Positions 9,064-16,256 of a stretch of DNA of 57,073 nucleotides are shown one piece after another (the stretch's first letter is position 1; each line of letters starts with the position of its first letter). This stretch comes from Acidisphaera sp. L21. GTDB taxonomy: Bacteria > Pseudomonadota > Alphaproteobacteria > Acetobacterales > Acetobacteraceae. Under the pieces are notes generated by a model. It saw only the letters and a program-made list of their open reading frames with translations, had not been told where the DNA came from and made no database searches. The stretch is from NCBI RefSeq assembly GCF_009765685.1, contig NZ_LMUY01000155.1:42988-100060 (forward strand), given 5' to 3'. The translations under genes were made by a program, and so were the position numbers.

Positions 9064-10239
9064 TTATAGGCGGCGCAGCGCCAGCACTGTCACATCGTCA
9101 GCGGCCGGCGTGCCGGCGGCAAAGATGCGCAGCCGGTCGGTCAGCGCGGTGGTGATCTGGTCCGGCATGGCGTCGCGCAAATCGGTCAGGTGCTGCATAA
9201 TCCGGTGAGTGCCGTAAAGCTCACCATCCGGGTCGGCCATGTCGGACACGCCATCCGTCATCATCACGATGGCCTCGCCAACCGCGAGCGTCATTTCGTG
9301 ATTGGCGTGGACGAGGCCCGGCCGGATGCCGAGTGGTGGATCCGGCCGGGTGACGATCTCGCGGACCGGTTCGCCCTTCGCCAAGCGACAGGGGCGGACA
9401 TGCCCGGCATTCACGAAGCAAAGCCGCCCCGTTGCGCATTCGAAGAACCCGACCAGCAATGTGACGAACATGCCGGCTGGATTATTCTTGCACAGCTCTT
9501 CGTTCAACACGGCGGCCAGTTCGGATGGCGCGGGCGGCGCGCCCGTGGCAGCCGCGTGCTGCAGCGCCGAGGCACGCAGCAGACTGCGAGTACGGGCCAT
9601 GAACAGGGCGGCTGGTACGCCCTTGTCCGACACGTCACCGATAGCGATGCACAACACGCCGGGTGCGGCGTCGAAACAATCATACAGGTCGCCGCCGATT
9701 TCGCGTGCCGGAAACATGACGGCGTGCACGACTGCCGGGTGTGCGGGATCGGGCGGCGGGAATGCGTCGGGGACCATGCTGAGTTGCTGCTGACGCGCCT
9801 CTGCCAACTCGTTCTCCAGGCGTAGCAATTGCCGCGCGACCTCGTCCCGCAGTCGCTTCTTCTCCAGCACCGTGCCCAGGCGTGCCCGCAACAGGGTTGG
9901 GTTGAAGGGTTTCGGGAGGTAATCCTCGGCGCCCAATTCGATGCAGCGCACCACGGTCTCAACCTCCGTCGCGGCGGAGATCATGATGACCGGCGTTTGG
10001 GCCACACGTGTGTCGGCTGCGATCGCCTCCAGCACCTGCACCCCGTTCATCCGTGGCATCATGACGTCCAGCAGCACGGCGTCGTACGGCGCGCCGGCCA
10101 GGGCCTGACGGGTGATGGCATCCAGCGCCTCCCGTCCATCGACGGCCATGTCGACGTCGGTGTGACCCAGCCGACGCAACCGGCGGGCAAGCACGTCACG
10201 ATTATCGGGATTGTCATCGACAACCAACAGGCGGGCCAT
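9064..10239 (-). CDS. Receiver-PP2C (SpoIIE/RsbU-type) serine phosphatase
   Basis: 391 residues. Residues 1-125 are a receiver domain (LLVVDDNPDNRDVLARR, phospho-acceptor Asp58 in LLDVMMPRMNG, Lys in LPKPFN). A coiled-coil linker covers about 130-160 (KKRLRDEVARQLLRLENELAEARQ in part). Residues 165-390 are a SpoIIE-type PP2C domain: EIGGDLYDCF, GDVSDKGVPAALFMA, VMMTDGVSDMADPDG and ADDVTVLALR carry the metal-binding aspartates. Proteins of this build dephosphorylate STAS anti-antagonists when their receiver is phosphorylated; the HATPase-STAS protein at 2559 is a candidate target (inference). The ATG at 10239 starts directly at the receiver; an in-frame TTG at 10272 would add 11 residues. Neither has a strong ribosome site. 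Confidence 0.92.
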   Translation of the reverse strand: MARLLVVDDNPDNRDVLARRLRRLGHTDVDMAVDGREALDAITRQALAGAPYDAVLLDVMMPRMNGVQVLEAIAADTRVAQTPVIMISAATEVETVVRCIELGAEDYLPKPFNPTLLRARLGTVLEKKRLRDEVARQLLRLENELAEARQQQLSMVPDAFPPPDPAHPAVVHAVMFPAREIGGDLYDCFDAAPGVLCIAIGDVSDKGVPAALFMARTRSLLRASALQHAAATGAPPAPSELAAVLNEELCKNNPAGMFVTLLVGFFECATGRLCFVNAGHVRPCRLAKGEPVREIVTRPDPPLGIRPGLVHANHEMTLAVGEAIVMMTDGVSDMADPDGELYGTHRIMQHLTDLRDAMPDQITTALTDRLRIFAAGTPAADDVTVLALRRL

Positions 10240-10593
10240 CGTGTTAATCGCCAAGAAAAGTCCCTTCCTCAAACCCGCTATGCACTGTTCCAGATCCGGT
10301 CAGTTATCGGCTGCACCAACTATCTTCAGCGTTTTGCGGGTTGCAAATAGAACGTTCCTCTGGCCGGCTAGTCTTGGTTGCTGCAACGATATGCCATGGG
10401 CCGTTCGATGTTCTAGGCCTAAACTGATAGCCAGCCCCGGCGGCGTCGCAACTAAATTGCGCTGGCCACGTTCAGGCCCGGCAAGCGTGGACTGGCGCAC
10501 GCTATCAAAACTGCGCAAAAGGGCCGGAACACCGTGACATCGGGGCAATCCCGTGCTTTCTGGCCCATCTGCGCCACCATAAGGAACATCAGA
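10240..10593. other. Intergenic region with no supported gene
   Basis: This 354 bp gap separates the phosphatase gene (transcribed leftward) from the HU gene (transcribed rightward), so it should hold divergent promoters. No reading frame with a good start and ribosome site is visible, and no clear hairpin or repeated element was found apart from the AAGGAA ribosome site of HU. Confidence 0.5.
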
Positions 10594-10869
10594 ATGAAGA
10601 TAGCCGACCTGATTGATCATGTTGCCAGCACCGCTGGGGTCGAAAAGACCGTCGCTAAAAAGACGGTCGATGCCGTGTTCGCCGGCATCATCGAGGCCGC
10701 GAAGAAGGGTGACGAGGTTAATCTACCCGGCTTTGGCAAGTTCAAGGTCAAGGACGTGCCGGCACGTCAGGGCCGCAATCCTGCCACAGGCGCCACGATG
10801 GACATCGCAGCTTCGCGCAAGATGGCGTTCAGCCCGGCGAAGCAGGTTAAGGACGCTCTCGCTAGCTGA
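10594..10869 (+). CDS. HU/IHF-family DNA-binding protein
   Basis: 91-residue nucleoid protein that bends DNA non-specifically as a dimer. MKIADLIDHVASTAGVEK begins the helical dimerisation part, and GDEVNLPGFGKFKVKDVPAR plus GRNPATGATMDIAASRKMAF is the beta-arm signature, with the arm-tip Pro in RNPATG. The ATG at 10594 follows AAGGAAC and gives the canonical HU length; the frame is open further upstream to 10534 but without family similarity. It lies 79 bp before another basic protein and about 1 kb from repA. HU or IHF assists opening of iteron origins, so a replication or copy-control role is reasonable but inferred. Confidence 0.95.
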   Translation: MKIADLIDHVASTAGVEKTVAKKTVDAVFAGIIEAAKKGDEVNLPGFGKFKVKDVPARQGRNPATGATMDIAASRKMAFSPAKQVKDALAS

Positions 10870-10948
10870 TTGATTTGCTAAAGACACGATGCGGAGACTT
10901 GCCGTAAAGGCAAGTTCTCCACCTAAGCCGACAACAGGGATTAGCATC

Positions 10949-11494
10949 ATGGCGCGCGTCGCCAAACCCACCCCCCCGAAGAAGCCGGCCGCGAAGGCCA
11001 AGCCAGCCGCCCGCGCCGCCACAACGAAGACGGCGACGAAACGCTCCGCGAAGATGGAGGCTGCAACGCCCGTCATCGCCGCCGCGAAAGCTCGCAAGTC
11101 TGCCCGCCCCGTCGCCGTCAAGCCGCCTGCCAAGGCTGCCAAGGCCCCGGCCGTCGCAAAGCGCGTTGCGGTGACCCCGGCCGTCAAGGTGAGCAAGGAC
11201 GAGTTGCGCGCCCAGGTCGACAAGCTGGAACAGACGGTCGCGACCCTGCGCACGAAGGCCCGGGAGGCTACCAAGACTGCCAAGGCCGCTGCATCCCATA
11301 TTGCGGAATTGGAAGCCAAGGTTGCCGATCTAGAGGCTGCTGCGGCGCCGAAAGCCAAGCCGCCGGTCGCTCGCAAGCCGAAGGCATCGAAGGCCAGCGC
11401 AGCCCCCGTGTGGGACGAGGCTGTTTCCGAGCCAGAAGGCCCAGAGGCGGACACTGCCGAGCCAGCCTCTGAAGACCATCTCGCCGAAGAATAG
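10949..11494 (+). CDS. Lys/Ala/Pro-rich histone-like protein with coiled coil
   Basis: 181 residues in three parts. Residues 1-85 are a low-complexity Lys-Ala-Pro tail resembling histone H1 tails (PPKKPAAKAKPAARAA and similar). Residues about 88-140 form a heptad-rich coiled coil (ELRAQVDKLEQTVATLRTKA, then HIAELEAKVADLEAAA). The last 25 residues are acidic. The ATG at 10949 has CAGGGA upstream; an earlier in-frame start at 10889 would add 20 residues across the intergenic region. Such proteins are usually DNA-compacting; the coiled coil suggests dimerisation. No enzymatic domain is visible. It follows HU and is closed by a terminator at 11515. I do not recognise a named family. Confidence 0.75.
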   Translation: MARVAKPTPPKKPAAKAKPAARAATTKTATKRSAKMEAATPVIAAAKARKSARPVAVKPPAKAAKAPAVAKRVAVTPAVKVSKDELRAQVDKLEQTVATLRTKAREATKTAKAAASHIAELEAKVADLEAAAAPKAKPPVARKPKASKASAAPVWDEAVSEPEGPEADTAEPASEDHLAEE

Positions 11495-11514
11495 TCAGCT
11501 TTTATGGCGGCAAG

Positions 11515-11545
11515 GGCGGTGACCAATCTGGTCGCCGCCTTTTTT
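11515..11545 (+). terminator. Rho-independent terminator after the histone-like gene
   Basis: A 10 bp stem, GGCGGTGACC pairing with GGTCGCCGCC with one G-T wobble, and a 5-base loop AATCT are followed directly by six T. It lies 20 bp after the stop at 11494 and separates the HU/histone-like pair from the convergent repA gene. Confidence 0.85.
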
Positions 11546-11587
11546 ATTGTCCGGGCCACGCTTAGGTAAAAGCTATCTACTGCCCTG

Positions 11588-11602
11588 CTGGCATCTATCG
11601 GG
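11588..11602 (-). repeat. Iteron-like repeat copy downstream of repA
   Basis: CTGGCATCTATCGGG is an exact copy, in the same orientation, of the repeat at 12609-12623. It lies just beyond the repA stop codon. Its reverse complement CCCGATAGATGCCAG matches the three copies upstream of repA except for one or two bases. A single distal copy could act in copy-number control or simply be an extra RepA site. Confidence 0.7.
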
Positions 11603-11611
11603 AGACGCTGG

Positions 11612-12547
11612 TCAGGCCCGCAGCTTTCGCGTCGTGGACAGGGTGGAGCGGGCAGACACCGGCGGACGGCTTGGCATCAGGGTCACGCCCCGCTCGTCGG
11701 TCGCCACTTGTGCGCCCGGGTAGACTGCCATCGATAGTTCCAGCACCTTGCGGAAATATGCACGGAAATGATCCATTCGACGGCTGCCGCGGCCGAATTG
11801 GAGATGCAGGCTCTTCCAGGTGACCAGTTTAGGCTCGGACAGGCTGTGCAGGCGATAGGCGAGCCAGCAATAGACGTCGATGGCCAGGCTATTATTGGCG
11901 ATCTGTTTAACCGCACTTTCCTCGACGGGCACCGGGTGGCGCTTCAGTTGATCGAAAAACAACTCGGACAGTTTGGCGGTCTCGATGAACAATGCGCCCT
12001 GAGCCGAGTCGTCTTCGACGAACATGGACGCGTCCAGCACGTTCTGGTTCACCAGCCCGGTGCGGCTGCCCTGTTTGATCTGGAATGACATCCGGCATCG
12101 GCTGATCCGCTCCGCCTGGTCGCGCACGGCCGCCATCGATGTGCCACCGACCGAGATGTCCAGTCGCTTCAGCCAGGCATGGAGGCTCTTACCCAGGGGA
12201 ACCTCACGGCTGTTCGACTTTAGTGCTTCGGATTGCAAATATAGGAAAATCAGCCGGGCGCGGGAGCCGTAGGGAACGCCCACCGGAATGGCATCGCCAG
12301 TCGCCGTAGGGCGGAAGCCCGGTTGCACCATCAGCGACACGTGGTCGGTTCGCACTTGCCACACCGCGTCGTCGGCAATGCGCTTGTGCGGCAGGCTCGA
12401 TTGCGCCCAGCCGCTATACAGGTAGCCGACCTCGCCGTCTTCGCTGCCCATGTAACCGGCGGCGGCGTCCACGATCTGGCGGTCTAGATCCATCTGCAGC
12501 ACTTTGGGTTTGCCGTAGAGTTCCAGAAGCTTGTGCACCTCACCCAT
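11612..12547 (-). CDS. repA: Plasmid replication initiator RepA (RepA_C family)
   Basis: 311 residues resembling plasmid-encoded RepA proteins of alphaproteobacteria (RepA_C type). Recognisable parts are PHKRIADDAVWQVRTDHVSLMVQPG near residue 55, the GVPYGSRARLIFLYLQSEAL block near 90, GKSLHAWLKRLDISVGGTSM near 120, and the winged-helix-like SLAIDVYCWLAYRLHSL near 220. It would bind the iterons and open the origin. The ATG at 12547 has only a weak AGAAAG ribosome site, consistent with low, controlled expression. Five short repeats of one 15 bp unit lie around it: one after the stop and four upstream counting orientation. The pair HU/histone-like on the plus strand converges on it behind a terminator. 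Family assignment rests on memory of conserved blocks, not on a search. Confidence 0.88.
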   Translation of the reverse strand: MGEVHKLLELYGKPKVLQMDLDRQIVDAAAGYMGSEDGEVGYLYSGWAQSSLPHKRIADDAVWQVRTDHVSLMVQPGFRPTATGDAIPVGVPYGSRARLIFLYLQSEALKSNSREVPLGKSLHAWLKRLDISVGGTSMAAVRDQAERISRCRMSFQIKQGSRTGLVNQNVLDASMFVEDDSAQGALFIETAKLSELFFDQLKRHPVPVEESAVKQIANNSLAIDVYCWLAYRLHSLSEPKLVTWKSLHLQFGRGSRRMDHFRAYFRKVLELSMAVYPGAQVATDERGVTLMPSRPPVSARSTLSTTRKLRA

Positions 12548-12608
12548 GTCGCCGGCTGCTTTCTACATCGATGGGCAGAAGATGACGGTGCCCGGCCATA
12601 CTGTCATC

Positions 12609-12623
12609 CTGGCATCTATCGGG
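12609..12623 (-). repeat. Inverted iteron copy near the repA promoter
   Basis: CTGGCATCTATCGGG, identical to the copy at 11588-11602. It lies 62 bp upstream of the repA start, where RepA binding would repress its own promoter. Confidence 0.75.
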
Positions 12624-12762
12624 CATGCCTGCGTGGTCGGTCGTACCCACCATAGTCGCTAAGCTATTAGTCCTTATAGTAAGTCCCGACAGACTCCTGT
12701 TGATGAAGTTTCTAACCTACTGACGCTAAATGATTGTAAGGCCATAGCTTCCTTCAAAGGTC

Positions 12763-12777
12763 CCCGAAAGATGCCAG
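12763..12777 (+). repeat. Iteron copy 1 (direct)
   Basis: CCCGAAAGATGCCAG followed by TCT, a trinucleotide shared with the copy at 12911. Confidence 0.8.
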
Positions 12778-12807
12778 TCTCCGAACCCGGTACACGCCAG
12801 TTTGCCC

Positions 12808-12822
12808 CCCGAAAGATGCCAG
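12808..12822 (+). repeat. Iteron copy 2 (direct)
   Basis: CCCGAAAGATGCCAG, identical to copy 1 over 15 bases and 45 bp from it. Confidence 0.8.
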
Positions 12823-12910
12823 CCGTTGATTATATGGCGATTTACCCGCAGCCGAGTCGGCGATCGCGGGCGGGAGGACGAGGCGATTTCCCGAATCGAG
12901 TGCCTCGCCT

Positions 12911-12925
12911 CCCGACAGATGCCAG
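12911..12925 (+). repeat. Iteron copy 3 (direct)
   Basis: CCCGACAGATGCCAG followed by TCT, one base different from copies 1 and 2. Confidence 0.8.
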
Positions 12926-12949
12926 TCTACGTCGCCAGGTGACGTCGGG

Positions 12950-13888
12950 TCAGCGCGTTTCACCGATGTCGCGGCTGGCCTGCAGCAGGTTGCTGCGTAG
13001 CCGGGGGGCGGCGAAGTCCAGGAACGCGCGCAGCTTGGCTGTGGCGGTGCGCCCCGGTGGCTGGACCAGGTGAACCGGCAGCGGCGGCACTTCATGACGC
13101 TGCAGCAGCACGATCAAGTGCCCGGCGGCCACCGCAGTTGCGGCCTGGTATGACATCACGCGGGTGATGCCATGCCCCGCGATGGCGGAATCGATTGCGG
13201 CGGCGGCGGAGTTGAGCATCAGGCGAGGGCGAAGCTGCACCGATAGCGCCGGCCTTTCGGCACGGTCCGAACCAGGCGCGAACCGCCAGGTGTCCGCATC
13301 CGCAGCGTTGTTTTCCACGATGCAGGCGTGTTCACGTAGCTCGGCCGGGCTGGATGGCGTGCCGTGCCGGGCGAGGTAGGTGGGGGCGGCGCACACGACG
13401 CGCCGGACCTCCCCCAGGCGAATGGCGAGCAATTCCGAGTCTGGCAGATGCGCCAGGCGAACGGCGAGTTCGATGCCTTCCTCCACCAGGTGGACCACGC
13501 GGTCCAGCAGCAAAAGCCGCGCCTGCACGGCCGGGTTGGCATCCAGGAACGCGTCCAGCACCGGGCGGACGTGCAATGTGCCGAACATCAGCGGCGCGGT
13601 CAGCGTCAGCAGCCCGGTCGGTTTCGTCTGCTCGGCTTCGGCGCCGCGCTCTGCGGTGTCCAATGTGTCCAGGACGTTGCGGCAGGTGGCGAGGTAGGTG
13701 TCACCGAACGGCGTGAGGTGCAGGGCGCGGGTGTTCCGGTGCAGCAACTGCATGCCCAGCCGCGCCTCCAGCAAGGCGACCGCCCGGGTAACCGATGCGG
13801 CGGAGTGGCCAAGGCGGCGCCCCGCGGCGGCAAGCGAGCCGTGATCCACCGTGGCGACGAAAGCCCGCATGGCGTCCAACCGATCCAT
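12950..13888 (-). CDS. LysR-family transcriptional regulator
   Basis: 312 residues. The N-terminal winged helix is clear: MDRLDAMRAFVATVDHGSLA, then AAGRRLGHSAASVTRAVALLEARLGMQLLHRNTRALHLT. The rest is a periplasmic-binding-like effector domain with PDSELLAIRLGEVRRVVCAAP, a block typical of the CrgA/YafC-type LysR group. The ATG at 13888 has AGGA about 10 bases upstream; an upstream in-frame TTG at 13909 would put part of the operator into the coding region. It is divergent from the hydrolase/flavoprotein operon starting at 13978, across 89 bp holding a perfect palindrome at 13891-13905. It probably controls both itself and that operon. The inducer is unknown. Confidence 0.93.
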   Translation of the reverse strand: MDRLDAMRAFVATVDHGSLAAAGRRLGHSAASVTRAVALLEARLGMQLLHRNTRALHLTPFGDTYLATCRNVLDTLDTAERGAEAEQTKPTGLLTLTAPLMFGTLHVRPVLDAFLDANPAVQARLLLLDRVVHLVEEGIELAVRLAHLPDSELLAIRLGEVRRVVCAAPTYLARHGTPSSPAELREHACIVENNAADADTWRFAPGSDRAERPALSVQLRPRLMLNSAAAAIDSAIAGHGITRVMSYQAATAVAAGHLIVLLQRHEVPPLPVHLVQPPGRTATAKLRAFLDFAAPRLRSNLLQASRDIGETR

Positions 13889-13890
13889 CG

Positions 13891-13905
13891 TTGCAGATCC
13901 TGCAA
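13891..13905. promoter_or_regulatory. LysR operator (palindrome, T-N11-A)
   Basis: TTGCAGATCCTGCAA is a perfect 6+3+6 inverted repeat that fits the T-N11-A LysR box. It overlaps the ribosome site of the LysR gene and sits upstream of the divergent operon, the expected place for an autoregulatory and activating site. Confidence 0.75.
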
Positions 13906-13977
13906 TCAACCCTTCTCAACTATGCGCATTACGCCTTCGGCTGCAACGCCCAATATGGCGTTGATGAGGAGGCTTCT

Positions 13978-14838
13978 ATGCACCCAGTATTTCGTACTCA
14001 GGCTGTCGGCGACGTGAGCGTGTTCTATCGGGAGGCCGGGCCGGCCGATGCCCCAGTGTTGCTGTTGCTGCATGGTTTCCCGACCGCAAGCCACATGTTC
14101 CGCGACCTGATCCCGCTGCTGGCGGACCGCTATCGCGTTATTGCGCCGGATTTGCCGGGATTCGGCAACACCGTCGCGCCGGCGCGCGGTGCGTTCACCT
14201 ACAGCTTCGACTCCCTGGCGGAGGTGATAGCCGGGTTCGTCGATGCGCTGGGGCTCTCCCGCTACGCGCTGTATATTTTCGATTACGGCGCGCCTGTGGG
14301 GCTGCGACTGGCGCTACGGTATCCGGAGCGGGTCAGCGCCATCATCAGCCAGAACGGCAATGCGTATATGGAGGGATTCTCCGACGCTTGGGGACCCTGG
14401 CAGACCTATTGGCGGGAGCCGACGGGCGAGCATCGGGAGGCCGTGCGCGTGTCGTTGGCGCCGGACACGATCCGCGACTGGCAGTATTTCAATGGGGCGG
14501 ATCGCAACCTGGTGTCGCCGGATGGATACACGCTGGATATCGCGTACATGGCGCGACCGGGTGCCGAGGAGATCCAGTTGGACCTGATCCTGGATTATCG
14601 CAGCAACCCGGAGCGCTACCCCGATTTCCAGGCCTATTTCCGCAAACATCAGCCGCCTTTGCTGGCGGCATGGGGCAAGAACGATGCGCACTTCCTGCCG
14701 GCCGGGGCCGAGGCATACCGGCGGGATTTGCCCAATGCGGAGATACATCTGCTGGACACCGGTCATTTCGCATTGGAAACCCATGCGACGGACATCGCCG
14801 TGTTGATCCAGCGGTTTTTGCAAAGACACGGCATCTAG
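13978..14838 (+). CDS. Alpha/beta-hydrolase with Asp nucleophile (epoxide hydrolase/haloalkane dehalogenase-like)
   Basis: 286 residues. The oxyanion-hole motif HGFP (32-35), the Asp nucleophile elbow IFDYGAPVGLRLAL (Asp102), a charge-relay Asp in KNDAHFLPAGA and the catalytic His in LDTGHFALE are all visible. An Asp rather than Ser nucleophile points to epoxide hydrolases, haloalkane or fluoroacetate dehalogenases. The ATG at 13978 follows GAGGAG with 6 bases spacing. It is the first gene of an operon with a disulphide-reductase-type flavoprotein (16 bp gap) and a PNPOx-like flavoprotein, under the divergent LysR gene. Proteins of this subgroup are frequently listed simply as alpha/beta-hydrolases; the true substrate is unknown. 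Confidence 0.88.
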   Translation: MHPVFRTQAVGDVSVFYREAGPADAPVLLLLHGFPTASHMFRDLIPLLADRYRVIAPDLPGFGNTVAPARGAFTYSFDSLAEVIAGFVDALGLSRYALYIFDYGAPVGLRLALRYPERVSAIISQNGNAYMEGFSDAWGPWQTYWREPTGEHREAVRVSLAPDTIRDWQYFNGADRNLVSPDGYTLDIAYMARPGAEEIQLDLILDYRSNPERYPDFQAYFRKHQPPLLAAWGKNDAHFLPAGAEAYRRDLPNAEIHLLDTGHFALETHATDIAVLIQRFLQRHGI

Positions 14839-14854
14839 CGGGGGAGCTACGGTC

Positions 14855-16246
14855 ATGGCGGACATCGAAACCTACGACATCGTCGTCTTTGGCGGCGGTA
14901 AGGCAGGCAAGACGCTTGCCATGGACCAGGCGAAGGCTGGCAAGCGGGTGGCGATGGTGGAACGAGGGCTGATCGGCGGCTCCTGTATCAATATCGCCTG
15001 CATCCCGACCAAGGCCCTGGTGCGCAGCGCCCAGGTCGCGGCGACGGTTGCGAGGGCGTCGGAGTTTGGCGTGCATACCGGGGAGGTTCGCATCGATATG
15101 CGGCAAGTCGCGTCCCGCACGGCGGGCGTGGTGGCCGGTATGGTCGAATACCACCAGCACGCCTTCGAGGCGAGCGGGCTGCATCTGATCCTGGGTTGGG
15201 GCCGCTTCGTTGAGCCCCGGGTGATCGAGGTTGCGACGCGTGAGGGGGTGCGCCGGGTGACAGGCGAACGCATCTACCTCAACCTCGGCACGAAGGCCGC
15301 GATCCCGGCGATACCTGGGTTGCGGGCGGCGTCACCGATGACCCATGTGGAGGCGCTGCTGCTGGACGTGCTGCCATCCACTCTGCTGGTGATCGGCGGC
15401 GGTTATATCGGGATGGAGATGGCGCAGGCGTTTGCGCATCTGGGTAGCAAGGTCGTGGTGATCGAAGGGGGACCGCATCTGGCGGCGCGCGAAGATGACG
15501 ACGTGGCCGAGGCGATCCAGGATCTATTCATCGCCGACGGGATCGAGTTGGCGTTGAACGCGCGGGTGGCCATGGTGACAGGGCGCTCCGGCGATCGTGT
15601 GACGGTGGCAATGGAGGACGGGCGCAGCTTCACCGGCTCCCATGTGTTGGTGGCGGCGGGGCGTGAACCGATGACGCGCGATATTGGGTTGCACATCGCC
15701 GGCGTTGCGGTGAACGCACGCGGGTTCATTGCGGTGGATCCGTATTTGCAGACGAGTGCGCCGGGTATCTGGGCGATGGGGGAGGTCGCGGGCAGCCCGA
15801 TGTTTACGCATGTGGCGCTGGACGATTATCGGGTGGCCAAAAGCGGCATCGTTGGCGGATCGCGCAGTACGACGGATCGCCTGATTCCATACAGCGTGTT
15901 CATCGACCCGGAATTTGCCCGGGTGGGAATGAGCGAGCAGGAGGCCAAGCAGCGAGGCATATCCTATCGCCTGGCAAAGTTGCCGATGGATATGATCCCG
16001 CGGGCCCGCACGCTGTCGGAGCGGAAGGGGTTCATGAAGGCGCTTGTGGCAGCGGATAGCGATCGCATTCTGGGTTTCGGGATGCTGGGCGCGCAGGCTG
16101 GGGAGGTGATGGCCGTGGTGCAGATGGCCATGTTGGGCCAGTTGCCGTTCACCGCATTGCGGGACGGTATTCTGGCCCATCCGACCTTGGCCGAGGGGCT
16201 GAACATGTTGTTCGCGGGGATTGGGCCCAGGTCGTCGTCGCGGTGA
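14855..16246 (+). CDS. FAD-dependent pyridine nucleotide-disulphide oxidoreductase (Lpd/MerA-like)
   Basis: 463 residues with the class-I flavoprotein disulphide reductase layout. The FAD site is DIVVFGGGKAGKTLAMDQA at the N-terminus. The redox pair is Cys44 and Cys49 in GGSCINIACIPTKAL. The NAD(P) site is TLLVIGGGYIGMEMA, and the second FAD motif is near IWAMGEVAG. At the C-terminus HPTLAEGLN keeps the His and Glu of the active-site base pair. The ATG at 14855 follows GGGGGAG. It is not next to any 2-oxoacid dehydrogenase or mer gene, so it is probably neither a complex E3 subunit nor a mercuric reductase. It may be an uncharacterised reductase working with the flanking hydrolase and PNPOx-like protein. 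Confidence 0.92.
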   Translation: MADIETYDIVVFGGGKAGKTLAMDQAKAGKRVAMVERGLIGGSCINIACIPTKALVRSAQVAATVARASEFGVHTGEVRIDMRQVASRTAGVVAGMVEYHQHAFEASGLHLILGWGRFVEPRVIEVATREGVRRVTGERIYLNLGTKAAIPAIPGLRAASPMTHVEALLLDVLPSTLLVIGGGYIGMEMAQAFAHLGSKVVVIEGGPHLAAREDDDVAEAIQDLFIADGIELALNARVAMVTGRSGDRVTVAMEDGRSFTGSHVLVAAGREPMTRDIGLHIAGVAVNARGFIAVDPYLQTSAPGIWAMGEVAGSPMFTHVALDDYRVAKSGIVGGSRSTTDRLIPYSVFIDPEFARVGMSEQEAKQRGISYRLAKLPMDMIPRARTLSERKGFMKALVAADSDRILGFGMLGAQAGEVMAVVQMAMLGQLPFTALRDGILAHPTLAEGLNMLFAGIGPRSSSR

Positions 16247-16256
16247 GGAGGTTCCT

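Larger units (their letters stand above)
12548..12949. other. Candidate iteron origin of replication (oriV)
   Basis: A 402 bp gene-free stretch upstream of repA. It contains three direct copies of CCCGA(A/C)AGATGCCAG at 12763-12777, 12808-12822 and 12911-12925, one inverted copy at 12609-12623 and a degenerate one near 12685-12699 (CCCGACAGACTCCTG). Spacing between the direct copies is irregular (45 and 103 bp). The segment from about 12655 to 12760 is AT-richer than its surroundings and could be the melting region and/or the repA promoter. No convincing DnaA box was found. The inverted copy nearest repA may mediate autoregulation by RepA. Confidence 0.75.

Noticed and set aside
14855-16246. 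Mercuric reductase or 2-oxoacid dehydrogenase E3 subunit
   Set aside because: No mer genes, no N-terminal metal-binding domain, no terminal vicinal Cys pair and no E1/E2 genes nearby.
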